NCBI GenBank assembly: GCA_947483545.1
Contig: CANKNP010000052.1
Location: 1 to 19,160 of the forward strand
Reading direction: 5' to 3'
DNA length: 19,160 nucleotides
Origin: Deltaproteobacteria bacterium
GTDB lineage: Bacteria > Myxococcota > UBA796 > SXON01
Shown: positions 1 through 5,743 of the stretch, piece by piece
How the letters are laid out: every line of letters begins with the position of its first letter
Position numbering within the stretch: the stretch's first letter is position 1
Position numbers and translations under genes: made by a program
Notes under the pieces: model-generated
The model's database searches: none
What the model was told of the DNA's origin: nothing
The model's input: the letters and a program-made list of their open reading frames with translations, nothing else

Positions 1-1887
1 CCGCGCCACCGCCATGACCGCCACCCCCGCGAGCCACCCCACCCCAGGGTCCTGCGTCGCACACCCGCACCCACCCTTCCCGATGTCCACTTCGCTCCCC
101 GCGTCCAGGCCGTCGCAGTCCTCGTCGAGGCCATTGCCCTCCTCGTCGGCGGCACCCGGGTGGATGTCCGAGTTGGCATCGTCGCAGTCGTCGCCGCCGA
201 AGGAGTCGCTCTGGTAGCCATCCGCGTCCGCGTCGTACTCCCCGGCGCTCGCGCAGTCGGTGACCAGGCCGTCGTAGGGATCGTCGATGGCGCCGTTGTA
301 TACGCTGGCATCGGCATCATCGCAGTCCTCGCCCCCGTAGGTCTCGCTCTCCTGGCCGTCGGCGTCCTGGTCGAAGTCGGAGTCCTCCCCGCAGTCGCCG
401 TCGATGCCGTCGTACCAGATCTCCTCGTTCTCCGGGGATCGTTCGGCGTCCTGGTCGTCGCAGTCGTCGGCCACCGGGGAGCCGTCGCTGTCCTGATGGT
501 CGTCGTTGCCGTCGCAGTCCTGGTCGATGTCGTCGTACCAGATCTCCTCGGCCGCGGGGTTGCGATCCCGGTCGCGGTCATCGCAGTCGTCGGGGTCGGG
601 GACGTAGCCATTGGGCTGATCGCAGGAGCTCTCGGCGTCGCCGGCATCGCCGTATCCGTCCCCATCCACGTCGGCATACCAGACGCCAGCATCGACGGAG
701 GTGTCCTCGTCCAGGAGACCATCACAGTCGTTGTCCACCGCGTCGCAGTACTCGTCGGCGGCGGGCGAGATCTGCTCGTCGGCGTCGTTGCAGTCGGTGG
801 CGTCGGCGACGAAGCCCGCGGGGCGATCACAGGCAGGTTCAGCGACCTCCGCGTCCCCGAAGTCGTCCCCGTCGGCGTCGGCATACCAGACCGGTGCGTC
901 GATCGCGGTGCCCTCGTCCACGGTGCCATCGCAATTGTCGTCGTACCCGTTGCAATACTCGTCGGCGCCGGGGTTCGATTCGGCCCGGGTGTCGTCACAA
1001 TCGTCGCCGGTCGCCGCGTAGCCCAGGGGCTGGTCACAAGCGTCCATGGTGTCAGTCGAGGGCGCGCCGAAGCCGTCGCCATCGTCGTCGATGTACCAGG
1101 CCACCGCATCGGTCGCCGAGGCGTCATCGATCAACCCGTCGCAGTTGTCATCGAGCCCGTTGCAGACCTCGTCCGCGGAGGGGTTGACGAGGTCGTTCGC
1201 GTCGTCGCAGTCGGAATCATCGGCGACATAGCGGGCGGGGGCATCACACGCCTCGACCAGGACCTCGGGATCGCCGTAGGTGTCCCCATCCGCGTCGAGG
1301 TACCAGGGGCTCGGATCCAGGGCGTCGTCCCCATCCACCGTGCCCTCGCAGTCGTTGTCCACGCCGTCGCACATCTCGATGGCGTCGGGGCTCACGCTCG
1401 GGTCGGTGTCGTCGCAGTCCGAACCATCCTCGACGTATCCAGCCGGCTCGACATCGCTGACGACGCGGTCGTCGGGATCGCCGAACCCGTCGCCATCGTC
1501 GTCGGCGTACCAGGACAGCCCGTCGGCGTAGGTGAAACGCACTTCGCCGATGGCGCTGTCGTCCCCGTCCTCCCAGGGGTACACCCCGTCCGTGTCGGCA
1601 AAGAACCGTTCGACGAAGTAGCCGGAGGCGTCCCCGCCCTGGCCGTACATCAGGACCTGGGTGCAGTCCGCGTCCCCAACGTAGGGGCCCGTGGGCACGA
1701 ACCGGACGATGAGGCCGCCGCCCGCGAAGGAGAACGAGCTCTCCACGTCGAATGCGAGCTCGAAGTCGCCCTTGGTGGTGTTGCCATCGGGGTCCGCTGG
1801 CGTGCCGGCCTCGACGACGGTCGTGAAGCCCGCGGTGTCCTCGATGGAGGAGCCGTTGAAGATCGTGCCGGACAGCGCGATGTCCAT
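1..1887 (-). CDS. MopE-repeat surface protein with MYXO-CTERM-like tail (3' end off the left edge)
   Basis: The minus strand reads 629 codons from ATG 1887 to the window edge without a stop. Residues 1-125 form a non-repeat beta-rich-looking domain. About eight MopE-type units follow, with motifs such as WYADADGDxFGD, DCDDxD, NPxAxE and CDGxDNDCDG; these Asp-rich loops are predicted metal (Ca/Cu) binders in this family. The last units are degenerate and lose some Cys. The tail reads GKGGCGCATQDPG (Cys607, Cys609) and then a hydrophobic stretch, which matches MYXO-CTERM sorting tails; only the final Arg run and stop should be missing. The start is doubtful. Coding-like sequence (all but one codon ending in G or C) continues upstream from ATG 1887 to about 1926, but the frame has no start codon before a TGA at 1954-1956, and no signal peptide is present. 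The protein may be 5'-truncated or frameshifted. Family confidence is high; N-terminus confidence is low. Confidence 0.85.
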   Translation of the reverse strand, partial: MDIALSGTIFNGSSIEDTAGFTTVVEAGTPADPDGNTTKGDFELAFDVESSFSFAGGGLIVRFVPTGPYVGDADCTQVLMYGQGGDASGYFVERFFADTDGVYPWEDGDDSAIGEVRFTYADGLSWYADDDGDGFGDPDDRVVSDVEPAGYVEDGSDCDDTDPSVSPDAIEMCDGVDNDCEGTVDGDDALDPSPWYLDADGDTYGDPEVLVEACDAPARYVADDSDCDDANDLVNPSADEVCNGLDDNCDGLIDDASATDAVAWYIDDDGDGFGAPSTDTMDACDQPLGYAATGDDCDDTRAESNPGADEYCNGYDDNCDGTVDEGTAIDAPVWYADADGDDFGDAEVAEPACDRPAGFVADATDCNDADEQISPAADEYCDAVDNDCDGLLDEDTSVDAGVWYADVDGDGYGDAGDAESSCDQPNGYVPDPDDCDDRDRDRNPAAEEIWYDDIDQDCDGNDDHQDSDGSPVADDCDDQDAERSPENEEIWYDGIDGDCGEDSDFDQDADGQESETYGGEDCDDADASVYNGAIDDPYDGLVTDCASAGEYDADADGYQSDSFGGDDCDDANSDIHPGAADEEGNGLDEDCDGLDAGSEVDIGKGGCGCATQDPGVGWLAGVAVMAVAR

Positions 1888-1928
1888 GTCGATGGCGACG
1901 TCGTTCTCGTCGCCGAGATCCGCGGTGT

Positions 1929-1957
1929 AGGGTAGGCGAACCTGGGCCTGGGGTCAA
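1929..1957 (-). promoter_or_regulatory. possible sigma70-type promoter for the MopE-repeat gene
   Basis: Read on the minus strand, TTGACC (1957-1952) is followed by a 17-base spacer and TACCCT (1934-1929). Transcription would begin near 1922 and leave a leader of about 35 bases before ATG 1887. The -35 match and spacing are good and the -10 match is weak. Coding-like sequence overlaps the region, so this is tentative. The 88 bases between ATG 1887 and the divergent start at 1976 must hold control sites for both genes. Confidence 0.3.
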
Positions 1958-1975
1958 CGTGCTACTTCCCCCGGC

Positions 1976-3850
1976 ATGACGAAGGTCCTCATCCTCGGCG
2001 GCGGGCTCGGCGGGGTCTCTGCAGCCTGGGCCCTCTCCCGCACCCCGGCCCTTCGCGCCCAATTCCAAATCACCCTGGTTCAACCCGGCTGGCGCTTGGG
2101 CGGGAAGGGGGCGTCCGGCCGCGCGGCCTCGGGCCGAATCCACGAGCACGGCCTCCACATGTTCATGGGCTGGTACGAGCTCTCGTTCTACATGCTGCGC
2201 GAGGTGTACGACGAGCTCCAGAACACGCTCCCGAACCCCGCCGCCCGCCCCTTCCGCCGCGCCGGCGACGCCTTCTTGCCGCTTCGCGAGCTGAAGTTTG
2301 GGCGCCCCGGCACGCTCGACTACTGGACTCTGCCCTTCCGCGAGCGCCCCGGCCACGCAGGCGATGACCCCAACGGCACGCACCCCGGGCTGCTCGATCT
2401 GGCGGTCCGGATGATCCAGAGCATCCACGGGCGCCTCAACCTCATCCCCGCCGTCGTGCCCGCAGGGACGACGCTGGGCGTGATGCTGGGCATGCTCGAC
2501 TCGCTCTCCGCGGCGCTCGTCACCGCAGCCTTGCCCCCGAAGGAGGCCCACGAGGCCCGCGTGCTCATCGACATCGGGACGGCGGGACTGCGCGGGATCA
2601 TCAAGGATGGGCTCGCTGAGTACGGCGTGCAGCCGATCAACCTCCTGGACTTCCGGGAGTGGCTCTTGAGCCACGGCGCGACGCGTGAGTCGCTCGACAG
2701 CTCGCTGATCAAGGCCCTCTACGATCTCGCGTTCGCCTATCCGGGCGGCGATGAGACCAACCCGCGGATGGAGGCCGGCTCCATGCTGCTCGCCGCGATG
2801 CGCATGGGCGCGGACTACAAGGATGCGCCGGTCTTCCGGATGCGGGCGGGGATGGGCGACGTGGTGTTCGCACCCTTGTACGAGGTCTTGCAAGCGCGGG
2901 GCGTGAACTTCCAGTTCTTCCACCGCGCCAAGGGCATCACGCTCACACCGGACAAGCTGCGGATCGCGACCGTGGACGTCCAGAAGCAGATGGACCTGGC
3001 TCCGGGGGTCACCGCCTACGCGCCCCTGCAGCCGCGCCCTTACGGCGGAAAGCTTCTCCCAACCTGGCCAGATGAGCCGGACTGGGTGCAGCTCTCGGGC
3101 ACGGCCGATCCCCACGCGCTCGAATTCGGGGGCCCGGAGGTCGCTGTCGCCACCCTTCAGAACGGGGTGGACTTCGACGAGGTGATCCTCGCGATCCCGT
3201 TGGGGGGCGATCTTGGCGCGACGCTGGCCGCGGACAGCCCCCGCTGGGCTCGGATGCGCAGCGCGATGAAGACGGTCGCGACGCAGTCCCTGCAGGTCTG
3301 GACGATGCCCTCCCTCGCCGCGATGGGCTGGAGCGGGGGACCGACCGTCGTCGCCGGGTTCGTACCCCCCCTCTCGGACTGGGCGGACATGTCCCACCTG
3401 CTGCTGGCCGAGAACGCCGTCGGCCCGACCGACCCCCAGGGGATCCTCTACTTCTGCGGGGTAGCCGAGGATCTGACCACGGTCGCGCCCATCTACGACG
3501 GGATCAGCGACTGGTTCGACGCGCACGGCGGGGCGTTCTGGCCCAGCGCGACCGAGCCCGCGGGGTTTGCCTACAGCAAGCTGCAGGGCGGCGACCTCGC
3601 CCACCAATACGTCCGGTTGAACCGGGATGGCTCTGAGCGCTACGTGCTCTCCGTGCCGGGCAGCACCGGCACGCGCATCTCGCCAGGCGACACCGGGTTT
3701 CTCAACCTCTCCGTGGCTGGCGATTGGGTACACGGCGCGATCAACGGCGGGTGCGCGGAGGCCGCCGTGCAGGGAGGACTCGACGCGGCAGACGCCATGA
3801 TCCGCCGGATCACGGGCGCGCCACGGCCGGATTACCCGCTGGTGCCCTAG
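1976..3850 (+). CDS. FAD-dependent oxidoreductase, phytoene desaturase / amine oxidase superfamily
   Basis: This 624-residue protein opens with a dinucleotide-binding Rossmann motif (VLILGGGLGG, residues 4-13). The strand-2 region reads QPGWRLGGKGASGR and is followed by EHGLHMFMGWYE. That combination is typical of a bacterial subgroup of NAD(P)/FAD-dependent oxidoreductases related to phytoene desaturases and hydroxysqualene dehydroxylases. The C-terminus carries the second FAD signature, LSVAGDWVHGAINGGCAEAA, then a helix. There is no signal peptide, so a cytoplasmic or membrane-associated flavoenzyme acting on a lipid or isoprenoid is likely. The substrate cannot be read from sequence, and no carotenoid gene lies nearby. 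The start is fixed by the Rossmann strand beginning at residue 4. No Shine-Dalgarno is visible, and a weak TACTTC hexamer ends 8 bases upstream of the ATG, so the mRNA may be leaderless. Confidence 0.85.
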   Translation: MTKVLILGGGLGGVSAAWALSRTPALRAQFQITLVQPGWRLGGKGASGRAASGRIHEHGLHMFMGWYELSFYMLREVYDELQNTLPNPAARPFRRAGDAFLPLRELKFGRPGTLDYWTLPFRERPGHAGDDPNGTHPGLLDLAVRMIQSIHGRLNLIPAVVPAGTTLGVMLGMLDSLSAALVTAALPPKEAHEARVLIDIGTAGLRGIIKDGLAEYGVQPINLLDFREWLLSHGATRESLDSSLIKALYDLAFAYPGGDETNPRMEAGSMLLAAMRMGADYKDAPVFRMRAGMGDVVFAPLYEVLQARGVNFQFFHRAKGITLTPDKLRIATVDVQKQMDLAPGVTAYAPLQPRPYGGKLLPTWPDEPDWVQLSGTADPHALEFGGPEVAVATLQNGVDFDEVILAIPLGGDLGATLAADSPRWARMRSAMKTVATQSLQVWTMPSLAAMGWSGGPTVVAGFVPPLSDWADMSHLLLAENAVGPTDPQGILYFCGVAEDLTTVAPIYDGISDWFDAHGGAFWPSATEPAGFAYSKLQGGDLAHQYVRLNRDGSERYVLSVPGSTGTRISPGDTGFLNLSVAGDWVHGAINGGCAEAAVQGGLDAADAMIRRITGAPRPDYPLVP

Positions 3851-3861
3851 GGTCTTCGCCC

Positions 3862-3889
3862 TTGACGACACATCGACCCTGCGTATAGT
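3862..3889 (+). promoter_or_regulatory. promoter of ccdAB, predicted leaderless
   Basis: TTGACG (3862-3867), a 16-base spacer and TATAGT (3884-3889) form a good sigma70-like promoter in the 47-base gap before ccdA. The ATG at 3898 lies 9 bases after the -10 hexamer. Transcription would therefore start on or within a few bases of the ATG, and no Shine-Dalgarno is present. By analogy with known ccd operons, the CcdA-CcdB complex probably represses here, but no clear palindromic operator was found. Confidence 0.6.
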
Positions 3890-3897
3890 TTCTGTGC

Positions 3898-4143
3898 ATG
3901 ACCCATCCGCAGTCCCCCCGCCCACCGAAGCGCCCCATCAACCTGTCGGTGGACGCCCAGTTGGTGGACGACGCTCGGGCGCTCAACATTCCGCTCTCGG
4001 GCACGCTGGAGTTGGCCCTCCGGGCGCGGGTCAAAGAAGAGCGAGATCGGCGCTGGCAGGAGGAACACAGGGACTGGATCGATGACTACAACCGCTTCAT
4101 CGAGCAGAACGGTGTCTTCGGCGATGATGTTCGGCTTTTCTGA
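3898..4143 (+). CDS. ccdA: CcdA-family antitoxin
   Basis: This 81-residue protein has the usual length and layout of CcdA. Residues 12-50 (RPINLSVDAQLVDDARALNI onward) fit a ribbon-helix-helix DNA-binding domain. The charged C-terminal part (RRWQEEHRDWIDDYNRFIEQ, then GVFGDDVRLF at the end) matches the segment that wraps and neutralises CcdB. In the family it protects gyrase from CcdB and autorepresses the operon; Lon/Clp-type proteases normally degrade it. Its TGA overlaps the toxin ATG by one base (TGATG, 4141-4145), which implies coupled translation. The start follows a strong promoter by about 9 bases. It is probably a chromosomal or island-borne addiction module. Confidence 0.9.
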   Translation: MTHPQSPRPPKRPINLSVDAQLVDDARALNIPLSGTLELALRARVKEERDRRWQEEHRDWIDDYNRFIEQNGVFGDDVRLF

Positions 4144-4457
4144 TGGCTCGCTACGACGTCCACCGCAACCTGAGCCCGAAGGGGAGCACGAGCATGCCTT
4201 ACTTGCTTGACGTGCAGGCGGATGTGCTCTCGCTGCTGGGTTCTCGGGTGGTTGTCCCGCTCGCGCCAGAGCGGTCCATCCCTGGGGTGCCCTCGTTGCT
4301 GCAGCCCACACTGGAGGTGGAAGGGCAGAAGATGATGATGCTGACCCCCCTCCTCGCAGCGATATCGAAGGCGAGCCTCGGAGAGCGTGTTGGGAGCGTG
4401 GTCGCGGATGGTCCCGTGATCCTCCGCGCGCTCGATTTTCTGCTGACCGGATCGTAG
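4143..4457 (+). CDS. ccdB: CcdB-family toxin (DNA gyrase inhibitor)
   Basis: This 104-residue protein matches CcdB in length and in its main landmarks. These are an N-terminal MARYDVHRN strand, YLLDVQADVL, the strand RVVVPLAPE, a central MMMLTPLLAAI segment and the terminal helix VILRALDFLLTGS. CcdB family members bind the GyrA dimerisation domain and trap cleaved DNA, and CcdA neutralises them. In F-plasmid CcdB the last three residues (Trp-Gly-Ile) are essential for gyrase poisoning. Here the end is Thr-Gly-Ser. Chromosomal homologues often end in Thr-Gly-Ile, so only the final residue is unusual and toxicity cannot be judged. Its start overlaps the ccdA stop. Confidence 0.88.
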   Translation: MARYDVHRNLSPKGSTSMPYLLDVQADVLSLLGSRVVVPLAPERSIPGVPSLLQPTLEVEGQKMMMLTPLLAAISKASLGERVGSVVADGPVILRALDFLLTGS

Positions 4458-4518
4458 GCTGGCGAACCCCGGGAGGGCCGAATGGTTATCGAACTTTCTG
4501 GCTGGACCCAAAGGCCCC

Positions 4519-4523
4519 GGAGG
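4519..4523 (+). promoter_or_regulatory. Shine-Dalgarno site of the AraC-like gene
   Basis: GGAGG lies five bases upstream of ATG 4529 and fixes that start. It is one of the few strong ribosome-binding sites in the window. It shows that the regulator gene was once translated normally, whatever happened to its 3' end. Confidence 0.65.
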
Positions 4524-4528
4524 CAGGC

Positions 4529-5743
4529 ATGAGCAGCCGGGATGCCGTGTCGATCCGCGAAGTCCAGGCCGTCGTGCTCACCGCCCTGAGCCACGGGCTC
4601 GACGCGGGCCCGATCCTCGCGGCGGCCGGGCTCACCTTCGAGGATCTCCTCGCCACCGATCGGCGGGTCTCCCATGCGTGCCTGGTGCGCCTCCTCGATG
4701 ACGCGATTCGTCGATCCGGTGACCCCGACTTCGGCCTGCACATGGGCGAGCTGAGCCTGCGCGCGCCGCTGCCAGCCGTGCTCGGCCAGGCATTGTTCGC
4801 GAGCGCCACCGTCGGAGATGGTCTCGCGCGGCTCCTCCGCTTCAACCATCTCTACCATGCCGAGGGAGTGCTCTGGCTCGAGGCGGATGGAGACCGGGCC
4901 CACCTCTGCCACCTTCCCGACCCGGGCACGCCCGAGGTGACACGCGCGCTCTCGGAGCGGGTGTTTGCGGCGGTGTTCCTCGGCGCGCGGCGCGCTGCCG
5001 GGCCCGCGTTCGAGCTGCGTGAGGTGACCTTCGTCCATTCGGCTCCCCCCTCCGTGGCCGAACACGCGCGGATCTTCGAGGCGCCGGTGCGCTTCGGGCA
5101 GCCGGTGGAGGCGATGATCTTCGATCGGGCGCACCTCGACCTGCCGTGCGCAGGCTCCGACCCGGAGCTCGTCGCGGTGCTGGACGCCCACCTCGCATCG
5201 CTCCCGTCCGCGTCGCCGGACCGCTTCCTCCACCTGGTCCGGGCCCGGATCGCCGAAGCGCTCCCACAGGGGACGCCGAGCGTGGAGCTCATCGCCGCGA
5301 AGGTGAACATGGTGGGAAAACCGGCCGGAGGGCCTCGAACAGGGCTTCACGGTGACGGCGCCGCCAGACGGCGACGGCGCGCTCGTGTTCGAGCTCGCGC
5401 TGTCCGGCGCGATCGCGGATGTCGAGGACAACGAGGCGCTGCTGGTGCGGGAGGTCGGAAATCCGCTGCGCTTCGCGAAGCTCGCGGCGTGGGACGAGCG
5501 TGGCAAGGCGCTCCCGGCGCGGATGGAGGAGACCGAGGATGGCCTGCGACTCGTGGTGGACGACACCGGGGCGATCGGGACGATCACCGTAGACCCGCTG
5601 CTCACGACGGCGGCGTGGACGGCGGAGTCGGACCAGCGCGACGCGTATTTCGGGTGGTCGGTGGCGTCGGCGGGGGACGTGAACGGGGACGGCTACGGCG
5701 ACGTGGTGGTCGGGGCTCCCTACTACGACAACGGCTCAAATGA
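4529..5743 (+). pseudogene. AraC-type transcriptional regulator truncated within its DNA-binding domain
   Basis: Residues 1-260 (to about 5310) match AraC-family regulators with an OruR/PF12625-type N-terminal ligand domain. Landmarks are DAGPILAAAGL, DDAIRRSGDPDFGLHMGE and the domain-closing SDPELVAVLDAHLASLPS. The first DNA-binding helix begins (TPSVELIAAKVNM) where homologues continue with Ser-x-Arg-Thr-Leu-Gln-Arg. Instead the frame goes into VGKPAGGPRTG and then about 140 residues of Arg/Gly-rich sequence, which is the out-of-frame reading of the downstream FG-GAP gene up to 5743. Full-length relatives have about 340 residues with two helix-turn-helix motifs, so most of the DNA-binding domain is missing. 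A DNA-binding product is unlikely. The cause is probably a deletion, or an assembly join, at about 5305-5313. Confidence 0.8.

Noticed and set aside
160..1935. Long plus-strand open frame (591 codons) rich in Val/Ala/Gly
   Set aside because: It is the antisense shadow of the MopE-repeat gene. The minus strand gives ordered DCDD/NDCDG repeats and a sorting tail, while the plus translation is low-complexity with no family features.
1244..3925. Minus-strand open frame of 893 codons opposite the oxidoreductase
   Set aside because: The plus strand encodes a clear FAD enzyme with Rossmann and C-terminal FAD motifs. The minus frame is Arg/Gly/His-rich and crosses two unrelated real genes.
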